The translations under genes were made by a program, and so were the position numbers. From Natronohydrobacter thiooxidans (lineage in GTDB: Bacteria; Pseudomonadota; Alphaproteobacteria; Rhodobacterales; Rhodobacteraceae), in assembly GCF_001884735.1 (NCBI RefSeq), contig NZ_MJAP01000035.1, positions 51,804 through 115,803 of the forward strand: DNA of 64,000 bases, in the 5' to 3' direction. This document shows, in pieces, positions 36,296 to 45,351 of this stretch (position 1 is the first letter of the stretch; each line of letters starts with the position of its first letter). Below the pieces are notes generated by a model. That model was not told the origin of the DNA. It did not search any database and was given only the letters and a program-made list of their open reading frames with translations.

Positions 36296-37324
36296 ATGCA
36301 GAAACTCCAGCCCAAGATCAAGGATGTCGCGCATGTCGCGGGCGTATCGACCGCAACGGTCAGTCGCGCCCTGACCCAGCCTGAACGCTTGTCAGAGACG
36401 ACGCGCGAGAAGGTCTTTGACGCCATCCGCGCCACGGGCTACCGGGTCAACAAGGCCGCGCGGAACCTGCGCACGCGCCGCGCCGGGGCGGTTCTGGTGC
36501 TGGTCCCAAATCTCGGAAACCCTTTCTTTTCCACGATCCTGTCCAGCATCAACGAGGTGTTGGCCGCAAATGGCTATTCCGTGCTGGTCTTCGACAGCCA
36601 GCAACCCAGCGCGCCTGGTCAGGTCGTCTCGGACTATATGCTCAACGGCAGCGTGGACGGGTTGATCACGCTTGATGGCAACGTCTCCAGCGCGATGGGT
36701 GACACACTGAAGAACGCCCATATGCTCGGAAATGTCGTGTTCTGCTGTGAATGGTCCGATGCGCTGCCCTTGCCGTCAATTCGCAGTGACAATGCGCTGG
36801 GGGCGCGGCTTGCAGTCGATCATCTCTTCGCCCTGGGCCATCGCAGGATCGCCCATGTCACCGGCCCGGCAGATAATATCCTCGCAAAGGTGCGCAGAGC
36901 TGCGTTTGAAGCGCGATGCGCGGAGCTTGGCCTCACTGTTGCACCCGAATGGATCATTCCGGGCGATTTTACACTGGCGTCGGGCGCGCATGCCGCAGAA
37001 CAGCTTGTGGCGATGCCCGAGCGTCCGACGGCCGTGTTCTGTGCCTCTGATGAGATGGCGCTCAGCCTGATATCCCGCTGCAAGCAGCATGGGCTGAGCG
37101 TTCCGAAGGATCTGTCCGTGGTCGGATTCGATGATCTGGAAATCGCTGGCTTCGTGCAACCATCTCTGACCACCATCCGGCAGGATCGTACCGGCCTCGG
37201 GCGGCGCGCGGCGGAAGAGCTGATCACACGCCTGAATTCGGTTCAGCCGCAAGAGATATCACGCATCGTCCTTTCACCGGTCGACCTGATCATCCGCGAT
37301 ACAACCGCGACTATCGGCCCGTAA
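36296..37324 (+). CDS. LacI-family transcriptional regulator of the glycoside operon
   Basis: A 342-residue repressor. The N-terminal helix-turn-helix PKIKDVAHVAGVSTATVSRAL and hinge helix RNLRTRRAGAVLVLVPNLGN are typical, followed by a periplasmic-binding-like inducer domain ending with QDRTGLGRRAAEELI. The ATG at 36296 is chosen because the HTH begins about 5 residues later; a TTG at 36263 is in frame but less likely. It faces the ABC/GH43 operon across two palindromes, so it probably represses that operon and itself until a xyloside or derived sugar binds. Confidence 0.92.
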   Translation: MQKLQPKIKDVAHVAGVSTATVSRALTQPERLSETTREKVFDAIRATGYRVNKAARNLRTRRAGAVLVLVPNLGNPFFSTILSSINEVLAANGYSVLVFDSQQPSAPGQVVSDYMLNGSVDGLITLDGNVSSAMGDTLKNAHMLGNVVFCCEWSDALPLPSIRSDNALGARLAVDHLFALGHRRIAHVTGPADNILAKVRRAAFEARCAELGLTVAPEWIIPGDFTLASGAHAAEQLVAMPERPTAVFCASDEMALSLISRCKQHGLSVPKDLSVVGFDDLEIAGFVQPSLTTIRQDRTGLGRRAAEELITRLNSVQPQEISRIVLSPVDLIIRDTTATIGP

Positions 37325-37373
37325 CCGCCCTGCACCGCACAAACTGTCTGTTCTGGCACGCTTCGTCAGACAC

Positions 37374-38108
37374 TCAGATTTCGCGCAGCTCGCTTACGAA
37401 ATCATACCGGTCGCCACGATAGGCTGAGCGCGTCAACTCGACCATCGTGCCATCCGCCAGATAGCCGCGCCGCTCGATCCGCAATACTGCGGCACCCGTG
37501 GGCACGCCGAGATGCTGCGCCTCTTCCTCGGTTGCAAGCGAGGCGGTCACACGCTGAAGCCCTGTCACGGGTTTCGCCCCGGTCAGCGCGAGTGCGGCAT
37601 AGAGCGAGCTGTCTACGCTATTGTGGTCGCGCAGATATGCTTCCGGAACCACGGCATGTTCCAGAGCCAGCGGCTCGCCATTCGCGGTACGGATGCGGCG
37701 AAAGCGCTTTACCGGCGTGTTCACAGCGAAACCGAACGCAATCACCTCGTCGGGGGATGCCAGATCGGTTGCCTTTTCCAGCCAGACCGACCCGGCAGCC
37801 AACCCGCGCCTGCGCAAATCTTCCGAAAACCCCGCCAGCATGGACGAGGGTTGTTCGATCCGAGGCGCAACATAGGTGCCCGAACCCTGCCTGCGCGAGA
37901 GCACACCCTCGCGCATCAGCAGATCAATCGCCTTGCGCACGGTGACACGGGACACGGCCATGCGCTCGGCAATGTCGCGTTCGGAGGGCAGTGCCTCACC
38001 CACGGCAAATTCGCCCTGATGGACCTTCTCGCGCAGGATTGCGGCCAGCCGGACATAGATCGGCGTGGCTTCGGCCCGCGAGGTGAGAAGTTCCTGACGC
38101 AGGCTCAT
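37374..38108 (-). CDS. GntR-family regulator with UTRA domain (HutC/NagR-like)
   Basis: A 244-residue regulator. The N-terminal winged helix is seen in LREKVHQGEFAVGEALPSERDIAERMAVSRVTVRKAIDLL, followed by GSGTYVAPRIEQP and the UTRA ligand domain ending in LTRSAYRGDRYDFVSEL. HutC-type regulators near nag genes usually sense GlcNAc-6-phosphate or GlcN-6-phosphate. Its ATG overlaps the murQ stop (4 bases), so it belongs to the amino-sugar operon and probably controls the TGGTAT direct repeats at 44245-44439. Confidence 0.9.
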   Translation of the reverse strand: MSLRQELLTSRAEATPIYVRLAAILREKVHQGEFAVGEALPSERDIAERMAVSRVTVRKAIDLLMREGVLSRRQGSGTYVAPRIEQPSSMLAGFSEDLRRRGLAAGSVWLEKATDLASPDEVIAFGFAVNTPVKRFRRIRTANGEPLALEHAVVPEAYLRDHNSVDSSLYAALALTGAKPVTGLQRVTASLATEEEAQHLGVPTGAAVLRIERRGYLADGTMVELTRSAYRGDRYDFVSELREI

Positions 38109-38992
38109 TCCGCCCCCCTGAAGACGGTGATTGCCTCGCGCAATATCCCCCCGGCTTCTGCCAAGGCAGCCTCTGCCTGTTCCGGCGCTGCGCCCAGCGC
38201 CACCAGAACCGCAGGCTTCACCCGCCAGCCACAGTGTTCCAGTGCCGCCGCCGCGGCTTCGGGCGAGACATCGGCGATCCGCACGACCATATCGCGTGCG
38301 CGCCCCCGCAGCTTGATGTTCTGCGGGCGCATATCGACCATCAGACCCTCATGCACATGACCCAGTCGCACCATGATCTGCGTCGAGATCATGTTGAGAA
38401 CGACCTTCTGCGCGGTTCCGGCCTTCATCCGGGTCGAGCCTGCGACAACCTCGGCGCCGGTTTCCGTGGCGATCGCATGTTCCGCGACCTCCAGCAGCCG
38501 CGCGCCGGGGTTGCAGGAAATCGCGACGGTCAGTGCACCCGCAGAACGCGCGGCCTGCAGCGCGGCGATCGTGAAAGGTGTACGCCCGCTGGCCGCGAGC
38601 CCGATCACGAGATCCTGCGGGCCGATCCCGGCCGCCGCGACCTGCGCGCGCGCATCTTCCGCGTCATCTTCCGCACCCTCGATCCCAAGGCTCAACGCAG
38701 CAGGACCGCCCGCGATCAGGTACTGCGTGCGCTCTTCCGGCCAGTTGAAGGTCGGGCCCAGTTCGGTGCCATCCTGCACGGCAATGCGGATCGAGGTTCC
38801 CGCGCCCGCATAGACCAGCCGCCCGCCTGCGCGCAGGCGCGGCAGCGCCGCCTCAACCACCTCGGCAAGTGCAGGCAAGGCCGGGCCGATACTGGCAACG
38901 GCGGCGATCTGGCTTTCCCAGATGGCGCGCAGCGCGGTCAGGCTGTCCCATGTGTCGAGCGCGCGGTAACGGGGGTCTGCATGTTCTGTCAT
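38105..38992 (-). CDS. murQ: N-acetylmuramic acid 6-phosphate etherase MurQ
   Basis: A 295-residue SIS-domain lyase. VYAGAGTSIRIAVQDGTELGPTFNW carries the phosphosugar loop with the catalytic Glu, and GAEVVAGSTRMKAGTAQKVVLNMIST is a MurQ hallmark. It cleaves the lactyl ether of MurNAc-6-P to give GlcNAc-6-P and D-lactate, thereby feeding NagA. It lies between the ATP-binding protein and the GntR gene. No MurNAc-specific PTS is visible, so phosphorylated MurNAc must come from a kinase, possibly the BadF-type kinase at 44461. Confidence 0.93.
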   Translation of the reverse strand: MTEHADPRYRALDTWDSLTALRAIWESQIAAVASIGPALPALAEVVEAALPRLRAGGRLVYAGAGTSIRIAVQDGTELGPTFNWPEERTQYLIAGGPAALSLGIEGAEDDAEDARAQVAAAGIGPQDLVIGLAASGRTPFTIAALQAARSAGALTVAISCNPGARLLEVAEHAIATETGAEVVAGSTRMKAGTAQKVVLNMISTQIMVRLGHVHEGLMVDMRPQNIKLRGRARDMVVRIADVSPEAAAAALEHCGWRVKPAVLVALGAAPEQAEAALAEAGGILREAITVFRGAE

Positions 38993-39025
38993 GAAATAGT
39001 CCTTAAGCTCGGATTGCCGGGAAAG

Positions 39026-40027
39026 TCACGCGGCCATTCGCAACCCGTCATCCCCGAAATGAAATGCACGCGCCATGTCAGGGGTCACGAAAGCACGGTC
39101 ATCGACCGAGGCTGCGTGTTCCCCGAACAACCGCACCGTGATCAGCCCATGCGGGTCGGCACGCAGATAGATCAGCGTCTCGCCGCCAAGATGCTCGACA
39201 TGGCTCACCCGCCCCTCGATCAGCCCACCGTCGCGCGAAAGCGTCAGATGTTCAGGGCGGATACCAAGCGACCTGCCCGGCTGACCCAGCGCAGGGGCAT
39301 TGAGGAAATTCATCTTCGGTGAGCCGATGAAACCTGCGACGAATTCATTGGCGGGGTTGTTATAGAGCTCCATCGGTGCGCCGACCTGTTCGATCCGCCC
39401 GTCGCGCAGCACCACGATCCGGTCGGCGAGCGTCATCGCCTCGACCTGATCATGGGTCACATAGATCATGGTCGCGCCCAGTTCGCGGTGCAGATTGGCG
39501 ATCTCGATCCGGGTCTGGACACGCAGCGCGGCGTCAAGGTTCGACAACGGTTCATCGAAGAGAAAAAGCTTTGGCTTGCGCACAATAGCGCGGCCAATGG
39601 CGACGCGCTGGCGCTGCCCACCGGACAATTCACCGGGGCGGCGGGTCAGGTATTTCTCCAGATCCAGCATTTTCGCGGCGCGATCGACTTTCTCGGCAAT
39701 CTCGGCGCGCGGTTGCCCGGCCTGTTTCAGCCCCAGCCCCATATTGTCCCGCACATTCAGATGCGGGTAGAGCGCATAGGACTGGAATACCATCGCGATT
39801 TCGCGCTTGGAGGGCGGCACCGTGTTCACCACCGCTGCGTCGATGCAGACATCGCCCGAGGTGATATCCTCCAGCCCGGCGATCATGCGCAGCAGCGTTG
39901 ATTTCCCGCAGCCCGAGGGGCCGACGAAGACGCAGAACTCGCCGTCCTTCACCTCCAGATCCACATCGCGGATCACATCGACCGGGCCGAAAGACTTGCA
40001 AACCTTGTTCAGTGTCAGATTTCCCAT
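39026..40027 (-). CDS. Sugar ABC transporter ATP-binding protein (UgpC type), amino-sugar cluster
   Basis: A 333-residue ATPase: Walker A VGPSGCGKST, signature LSGGQRQRVAIGRAIV, Walker B LFLFDEPLSNLDAALR, switch VTHDQVEAMTLADRI, and a C-terminal regulatory OB domain. It is similar to, but clearly distinct from, the ATPase at 31861. It energises the permease pair at 41065-42846. The gene lies between murQ and a Gfo/Idh/MocA gene. Confidence 0.93.
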   Translation of the reverse strand: MGNLTLNKVCKSFGPVDVIRDVDLEVKDGEFCVFVGPSGCGKSTLLRMIAGLEDITSGDVCIDAAVVNTVPPSKREIAMVFQSYALYPHLNVRDNMGLGLKQAGQPRAEIAEKVDRAAKMLDLEKYLTRRPGELSGGQRQRVAIGRAIVRKPKLFLFDEPLSNLDAALRVQTRIEIANLHRELGATMIYVTHDQVEAMTLADRIVVLRDGRIEQVGAPMELYNNPANEFVAGFIGSPKMNFLNAPALGQPGRSLGIRPEHLTLSRDGGLIEGRVSHVEHLGGETLIYLRADPHGLITVRLFGEHAASVDDRAFVTPDMARAFHFGDDGLRMAA

Positions 40028-40042
40028 GAGGTTTCCCCTCCC

Positions 40043-41068
40043 TTACCCAAGACGCACAGGCTGACCTGTGCGCACGCTTTGATCTGCCGCCAGACACACC
40101 GCGACCGACCGCACAGCATCGGCCACATGGCGGCTCAAATCCTGATCTTCGCTGATGGCCTGTGCCATTGCGGCCGCCTGACGGTCACACAGACCCTGAT
40201 GGCCGGGGCTGTCCGCGAAGCTTCGCACACTCTCGCCCTGCCCGATCGGGGCCACGATCAGATGATCCGCCGCGGTGTGTCCCTCGACATCAGCAGAGCC
40301 GATCCCCTGCGGCGCCCGCAAACTGACCGCACCGCCCGGCGAGACGATATCCTTCACGAAATGGGCGGTCTCGGACATCATCGGCCCCCAACCTGCCTCG
40401 TACCAGCCACAAGAGCCATCGGCGAAGAGCACCTGAAAATGGCCGTAATTATACATGTCCGGCGCAATCTCATCCGACAGGCGCAAGCCCATGCCGCGCA
40501 CTTCCACAGGTGCCGCATCGGTGATCTGGCACATCACATCGACATAATGCACGCCGCAATCGACAATGGGTGCGGTGGATCGCATCAGCGCCTTGTGGAT
40601 TTCCCATGCCGGACCGGTGGAACGCTGGTTCAGATTCAGCCGGAACACATACGGCCCTTGCAGGTCGCGCGCCGCCTCGATCAGCGCCACCCAGGTAGGG
40701 TGATGGCGCAGGATATGGCCAACCATCAGTTTGCGGCCCGTGCGCTTGGCAGCCTCGGCCACGGCCTCGCAATCGGCCACAGTGGTTGCCAGCGGCTTCT
40801 CCACAAAGACATGCGCGCCCGCGTCCATGGCCTTGATCGCCAGCGCGGCATGGCTGTCGGAATAGGTCGCAACCGCAACCATATCGGGCTTGTGCCGCGC
40901 CAGCGCCGCGTCGAAATCCTGCTCGACGGGCAGATGCGCCAATGCCTCGGGCAAGGCAACATCCGAGCGGTTTACCAGCCCCACCAGATCGAACTCGGGG
41001 CGGGCCTGATAGGCCAAAGCATGGCTCTGCCCCATCTGCCCAAGCCCCACCACCAGAACCCGGATCAT
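40043..41068 (-). CDS. Gfo/Idh/MocA family oxidoreductase, amino-sugar cluster
   Basis: A 341-residue dehydrogenase: Rossmann motif VLVVGLGQMGQSHALAY, EKP motif FVEKPLATT, and PIVDCGVHYVDVMCQI with the conserved Asp-His pair. The ATG overlaps the permease stop at 41065. A dehydrogenase in an amino-sugar uptake operon is common in roseobacters; it may oxidise the sugar or interconvert a lactone, but no specific reaction can be stated. Confidence 0.88.
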   Translation of the reverse strand: MIRVLVVGLGQMGQSHALAYQARPEFDLVGLVNRSDVALPEALAHLPVEQDFDAALARHKPDMVAVATYSDSHAALAIKAMDAGAHVFVEKPLATTVADCEAVAEAAKRTGRKLMVGHILRHHPTWVALIEAARDLQGPYVFRLNLNQRSTGPAWEIHKALMRSTAPIVDCGVHYVDVMCQITDAAPVEVRGMGLRLSDEIAPDMYNYGHFQVLFADGSCGWYEAGWGPMMSETAHFVKDIVSPGGAVSLRAPQGIGSADVEGHTAADHLIVAPIGQGESVRSFADSPGHQGLCDRQAAAMAQAISEDQDLSRHVADAVRSVAVCLAADQSVRTGQPVRLG

Positions 41069-41901
41069 TTCACCGCCCCCCGCGTGATGCCGCGAATAAG
41101 CTGGCGCGAGAAGATCAGATAGAGCACCACCACCGGAAAGATCGCGAGTGTCAGAGCCGCAAGGACCGCGTTCCAGTTGGTCACATACTGGCCAAGGAAG
41201 ATCTGGCTGCCCAGCGTCAGGGTCTTGGTGCTTTCACCCGGCGCGAGGATCAGCGGGAACCACAGGTCGTTCCAGATCGGGATCATGGTGAACACCGCGA
41301 CCGTGGCCAGCGCGGGTCGGACCAGCGGCAGCGCGATGGTGAAGAAGATGCGATATTCGCTCAACCCGTCGATGCGCGCGGCGTTTTTCAGATCATCCGA
41401 CACCTGCCGCATGAATTCCGACAGGATGAACACCGCCAGCGGCAGGCCATTGGCCGTGTAAACCAGGATCAGCGCCCAATGCGTGTTGACCAGATTGGCC
41501 GCGACCATCATTTCCAGAATGGCGACAGTGCCCAGCCGGATCGGGATCATGATGCCAAGCGCCAGATAGAGCCCCATCAGCAGATTGCCGCGAAAGCGGT
41601 ATTCGGCCAGTGCAAAGGCCGCCATGGCCCCGAACAGAAGCGCGAAGAAAAGCGAGGCCACGGTGACGATCAGCGAGTTCTGGAAATAGAGCAGGAAATT
41701 GCCCTGCTCCAGCACCGTCTGAAAGCCCACCAGATCAAAGCTCTGGCGCGTGGGCAGCGCAAGCGGATCATTAAAGATCGCCCGGCGCGATTTCATCGAA
41801 TTGATGACGATCAGAAAGACCGGATAGAGCGCGAGGATCGTGTAGGCGATCAGGATCGCATGGGCGGCGGAAGAGCGCAGGATATTGGCGCGTGCTGACA
41901 T
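41065..41901 (-). CDS. Carbohydrate ABC transporter permease (MalG type), amino-sugar cluster
   Basis: A 278-residue permease with six hydrophobic segments and the EAA-like loop DDLKNAARIDGLSEYRIFFTIALPLVRP. The C-terminus LIRGITRGAVK is typical of the MalG-like subunit. It overlaps the next gene (ATGA) and lies 12 bp after its partner permease. Confidence 0.92.
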   Translation of the reverse strand: MSARANILRSSAAHAILIAYTILALYPVFLIVINSMKSRRAIFNDPLALPTRQSFDLVGFQTVLEQGNFLLYFQNSLIVTVASLFFALLFGAMAAFALAEYRFRGNLLMGLYLALGIMIPIRLGTVAILEMMVAANLVNTHWALILVYTANGLPLAVFILSEFMRQVSDDLKNAARIDGLSEYRIFFTIALPLVRPALATVAVFTMIPIWNDLWFPLILAPGESTKTLTLGSQIFLGQYVTNWNAVLAALTLAIFPVVVLYLIFSRQLIRGITRGAVK

Positions 41902-41913
41902 GATCTTGCCCCC

Positions 41914-42846
41914 TCAGAATTGGTAGCGGCGCAGCCGCGTCTGGATGCCGAACAGGTAAAGCGACACACCGGCCAGGATGATGAAGAACATCACCGTTGC
42001 CACAGTCGCGCCCATATGCGGATCACCCAGTTGCAGCTGGAAACCGAAGAAGGTGCGGAACAGGAAGCTGCCCAGAATATCGGTCGAGTAGTTCGGGCCC
42101 GCCAATGCGCCCTGCGCCACATAGATCAGATCGAAAGCGTTGAAATTGCCGACAAAGGTCAGGATCGAGATGATCCCGATCGTGGGCAGGATCAGCGGCA
42201 GCTTGATCTTCCAGAACTGGCTGGCCCCCGTGATCCCGTCCATCTCGGCGGCCTCCAGCACCTCGTCCGGGATCGACAGCAGGGCCGCATAGATCAGCAT
42301 CATCGGAATGCCGACGAATTGCCAGACAGAGATCAGCGCCAGCGTCGTCAGCGCCGAGCTTTCCTGCCCCAGCCATGGCGCGAACCAGTTTCCCAGGCCA
42401 ATTGCATCCATCATGTTCGGCGCGACCCCCCAGAGTGGCGACAGGATCAGTCGCCAGACAAAACCCACAATCACGAAACTCAGGATTGCGGGAATGAAGA
42501 TCGCTGTGCGGTAGAAGGCAGCAAACCGCAGCCGGGGTGAAGACAGGATCGCGGCCAGCGCGATGCCGATCGGGTTCTGCACCAGCATATGAATAATGAA
42601 GAACCACAGATTGTTCCATGTCGCGTTCCAGAAGGCCCCCGACCAGCGCGGATCGGTGAACAGTGTCACGAAATTCGCCAGCCCCACGAATTCCCGCGTA
42701 TTCCCTTGGCCGCGCGTGAACAGCGACAGGTTCAGCGTGCCGAAGAGCGGGATGATCATGATCGCCGTATAGACAATGAGAGCAGGGGCCAGAAACACGG
42801 CGATATGCCAGCGGATCGGGCGCCGCGTTGCGCGGGACCGGGACAT
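41914..42846 (-). CDS. Sugar ABC transporter permease (MalF type), amino-sugar cluster
   Basis: A 310-residue permease from the ATG at 42846 (MSRSRATRRPIRWHIAVFLAP). It shows six membrane segments and the EAA-like loop DEVLEAAEMDGITGASQFWKIKLPLILP. The gene follows the substrate-binding protein gene by 60 bp and forms the import channel with the permease at 41065-41901. Confidence 0.92.
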   Translation of the reverse strand: MSRSRATRRPIRWHIAVFLAPALIVYTAIMIIPLFGTLNLSLFTRGQGNTREFVGLANFVTLFTDPRWSGAFWNATWNNLWFFIIHMLVQNPIGIALAAILSSPRLRFAAFYRTAIFIPAILSFVIVGFVWRLILSPLWGVAPNMMDAIGLGNWFAPWLGQESSALTTLALISVWQFVGIPMMLIYAALLSIPDEVLEAAEMDGITGASQFWKIKLPLILPTIGIISILTFVGNFNAFDLIYVAQGALAGPNYSTDILGSFLFRTFFGFQLQLGDPHMGATVATVMFFIILAGVSLYLFGIQTRLRRYQF

Positions 42847-42906
42847 GGGAACCTCCGATTGCATGGGGGCATGGCCCCGGATCAGGTCCGGAGCCAGAGT
42901 TCGCGC

Positions 42907-44160
42907 TTACTGATGCGGCGCATACCAGGAGGACAGACCCGCCTGCAAAGCCTCGCCCGCTTCTTCGGGAGTCCATGTTCCGCGCATCACATTTGCAGAG
43001 GCAGTCCAGCTCTCGTTCGACAGGTTCGGCGTGCCGCGCGAAACGATCTGGTGGAAGGGACGGATCGTGCTCTCGCACTGTCCGCGCCAGCTCAGGAATT
43101 CTTCTGCCAACGGATCATCAAGCGTCACCTCGGCCGAAGAGAGCGGGAAGAAACCGGGGATCGCATTAGCGAAAAGCGTCGAAGCTTCAGCACCCGTCAG
43201 CCAGTCGAGGAAGATGCGCCCGGCCTCCTGATTGGGCGACGCGGCATTCAGGCCGATCCCCATATCGGTGTGATCCGAGATGTAGCACCCCTCGGTCCCG
43301 GCGGGGACAGGCGGCGGGAAGGCGCCCATCTCGAAATCGGCCTGCTCGCGGAAGCCTGCGATTTCCCATGAACCCGAAGGATAGATCGCAGCACGACCGA
43401 GCGTGAACAGGTTCTGACTGTCAGGGTAGCTTTGCGACTCATACCCGCGACCAAGATACTGCGACCAGCGCGCGAGTTGACGGAACGGAGCGACCCATTC
43501 CTCATCGGTCAGGCGGCTTTCCCCGGCGATGAGCGCCGCGCGCCCCTCCTCACCGCGCCAGAAGTTCACCCCGATATTGGCAAAACCCATCGTGGCGGCT
43601 TCCCACTGGTCGTTGATGCCCATGGCCATCGGGATATAGCTGCCCTCTTCCTGGATCGCATCCAGAACGGCGAAGAACTCGTCTTCGGTCGCAGGCACTT
43701 CAAGCCCAAGCTCGTTGAAGATATCGACATTGTAGATGAAGCCGTGGATCACCGAGGCCAGCGGTACGCAGAAGGTCTGGCTGCCATCATCCGTAGACCA
43801 TGCCGATTTCGCGACATCCGAGTAATTGGCCATGCCCGGCAAATCCGTCAGGTCCGAGAGCTGCCCACGCTCGAAAAGCTGCAGCGACGCATCAAAGGCG
43901 CGGCAGGTGACGATATCGCCTGCGGTGCCCGCATCAAGCTTCGAGTTCAGCGCGGAATTATATTGCGCGGGCGCGGTTGGCTGAAAATCCAGCCTGATGC
44001 CGGGATGGGCAGCCTCGAATGCCGGAATGATCTGGTTGCGCCAGATCGTGATATCGTCATTCCGCCAGCTTTCGATGGTCAGTGTCACATCCTGCGCGAA
44101 CACCCCCGTTGCACAGAGCGCAAAAGCTGTTGTCAGGGACAGGGTCTTACGGATCGTCAT
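42907..44160 (-). CDS. Carbohydrate ABC transporter substrate-binding protein, amino-sugar cluster
   Basis: A 417-residue periplasmic protein from the ATG at 44160, preceded by an excellent AAGGAGGACT site. A signal peptide (MTIRKTLSLTTAFALCATGV, cleavage after FAQ or nearby) leads into VTLTIESWRNDDITIWRNQI and the family 1 extracellular sugar-binding fold. As the first gene of the minus-strand amino-sugar operon it should set the specificity, probably for GlcNAc, chitobiose or muropeptide-derived sugars; that substrate is inferred from MurQ/NagA context only. Confidence 0.92.
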   Translation of the reverse strand: MTIRKTLSLTTAFALCATGVFAQDVTLTIESWRNDDITIWRNQIIPAFEAAHPGIRLDFQPTAPAQYNSALNSKLDAGTAGDIVTCRAFDASLQLFERGQLSDLTDLPGMANYSDVAKSAWSTDDGSQTFCVPLASVIHGFIYNVDIFNELGLEVPATEDEFFAVLDAIQEEGSYIPMAMGINDQWEAATMGFANIGVNFWRGEEGRAALIAGESRLTDEEWVAPFRQLARWSQYLGRGYESQSYPDSQNLFTLGRAAIYPSGSWEIAGFREQADFEMGAFPPPVPAGTEGCYISDHTDMGIGLNAASPNQEAGRIFLDWLTGAEASTLFANAIPGFFPLSSAEVTLDDPLAEEFLSWRGQCESTIRPFHQIVSRGTPNLSNESWTASANVMRGTWTPEEAGEALQAGLSSWYAPHQ

Positions 44161-44244
44161 GGCAGTCCTCCTTGTTGCAGCAGGGGCACCATGCCGGACT
44201 CGCGATCCCGTTTCCGCCAGTGCCTCCCCGCACATCAGTAGAAC

Positions 44245-44260
44245 CAAATTAATACCATTT
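44245..44260 (-). promoter_or_regulatory. TGGTAT-type direct-repeat operator on the SBP side
   Basis: On the minus strand the sequence reads ATGGTATTAATTTGGT: two TGGT half-sites with an 11-bp period, overlapping a TATTAA that may be a -10 box for the substrate-binding protein gene. The arrangement mirrors the repeat on the kinase side. Confidence 0.55.
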
Positions 44261-44420
44261 GTCCAGAGAAATTTCTCCCATCGCCCAACGAACCGATCCG
44301 TAAAGGTGACAAAGAAGGAATAACTTGTTATATATCATGGGATAAATGTACGATGTTCAGCTGCATTCAGGCCAGATTCCAACTCAGATTTTCGCCAATA
44401 CCACTCAAAACCACTTTTCA

Positions 44421-44439
44421 TTTGGTATCGCTTTGGTAT
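44421..44439 (+). promoter_or_regulatory. TTTGGTAT direct-repeat operator on the kinase side
   Basis: Two identical TTTGGTAT octamers at 44421-44428 and 44432-44439 (11-bp period). They overlap a candidate promoter (TTTTCA at 44415-44420, 16 bp, TATTAT at 44437-44442) just upstream of the GAGGAG ribosome-binding site. A regulator bound here would block transcription of the nag genes. Confidence 0.62.
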
Positions 44440-44460
44440 TATGAGCGCGAGGAGATACTG

Positions 44461-45351
44461 ATGCAGATATTTGTTGGACTGGATGGCGGCGGCACGGCCT
44501 GCAGGGCGCAGGCGCAACTGGGTTGCGGCCCGTACACCGAGATCCTGACTGGCGGCGCCGCCAATGTTTTCAGTGACTTTCCCTCGGCACTGAATGAAAT
44601 ATCAGCGCTTCTTGCCGCAGCATTGGAACAAGCCCGCGCGCTGGCACCGGGGGTCATATTTGCACCGCCGCAAATCGCGATCGGTCTCGCGGGGGTCAGC
44701 GAATCCGGGGCCACCACACGCTTGCGCAACGCACTCCCCTACGCGCAATTGACAATTCTGGGTGACATAGACATCTCGCTTGCCGGGGCTTTCGAGGATC
44801 AGGATGGAATCGTGATGGCCGTCGGCACCGGTTCAGTCCTTGCGCGCCAGCGCTCTGGTCAGATGCTGCGCCTTGGTGGCTACGGTTTCACCCTCGGCGA
44901 CGAGGGCAGCGGCGCATGGATTGGCCGCGAGGCATTGCGCCGCGCGCTTCATGCGCGCGACAGGCTTGGCCCCGACGGCCCGCTGGTTGCCGATATCTGG
45001 CACAAACACGCCACGCTCGCGGATATGATCAGCTTCGCCGGGCGCGCAAAACCGTCGGATTACGCGGCTCTCGCGCCGCTTGTGCTTCACCATGACCGAC
45101 AACATTGCCCGGTGGCGGGATCGATTCTCGACGAAGGATGCGCCTATCTGCTGGCTGCGATCACGCGGCTGCAAGAGGGGGACACCGATATGCCGGTAGC
45201 CCCACTTGGTGGGCTGGGATCAGCCCTGCTCGACCGGATCACAGGGCATGGAGGTGCAAAACTGCGCCGAACCACCCCGAAGGGAACAGCGCTGGATGGC
45301 GCGATATGGACAGCGCGTCAATGCGCCAGAACAGAGGATTTGCCCGCATGA
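44461..45351 (+). CDS. BadF/BadG-family N-acetylglucosamine kinase-like protein
   Basis: A 296-residue ASKHA-fold kinase from the ATG at 44461 (GAGGAG site 6 bases before). The phosphate-1 loop is FVGLDGGGTACRAQ, phosphate-2 region MAVGTGSVLARQ, and GGYGFTLGDEGSGAWIGREAL is the hallmark of GlcNAc kinases of the BadF/BadG/BcrA/BcrD family. It probably phosphorylates imported GlcNAc (and perhaps MurNAc) to the 6-phosphate. Its stop overlaps the ATG of the SIS-domain gene by 4 bases. Confidence 0.88.
   Translation: MQIFVGLDGGGTACRAQAQLGCGPYTEILTGGAANVFSDFPSALNEISALLAAALEQARALAPGVIFAPPQIAIGLAGVSESGATTRLRNALPYAQLTILGDIDISLAGAFEDQDGIVMAVGTGSVLARQRSGQMLRLGGYGFTLGDEGSGAWIGREALRRALHARDRLGPDGPLVADIWHKHATLADMISFAGRAKPSDYAALAPLVLHHDRQHCPVAGSILDEGCAYLLAAITRLQEGDTDMPVAPLGGLGSALLDRITGHGGAKLRRTTPKGTALDGAIWTARQCARTEDLPA

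Larger units (their letters stand above)
44161..44460. other. Divergent control region of the amino-sugar cluster
   Basis: A 300-bp gap between the SBP gene (minus) and the kinase gene (plus). It contains two direct-repeat operator candidates, one near each gene (listed separately), and an A+T-rich centre around AACTTGTTATATATC. A short open frame at 44353-44460 is only the 5' extension of the kinase frame. Confidence 0.6.

Noticed and set aside
37347..37373. Weak inverted repeat TGTCTG/CAGACA between lacI and gntR as terminator
   Set aside because: Six-base arms with a long loop and no U-tract; not strong enough to report.
31861..40027. Recent duplication of the whole sugar ABC module (31.9-36 kb and 39-44 kb)
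   Set aside because: The ATPases are similar as in all UgpC-type proteins, but permeases and binding proteins differ strongly and gene order differs, so an old or independent origin is more likely.
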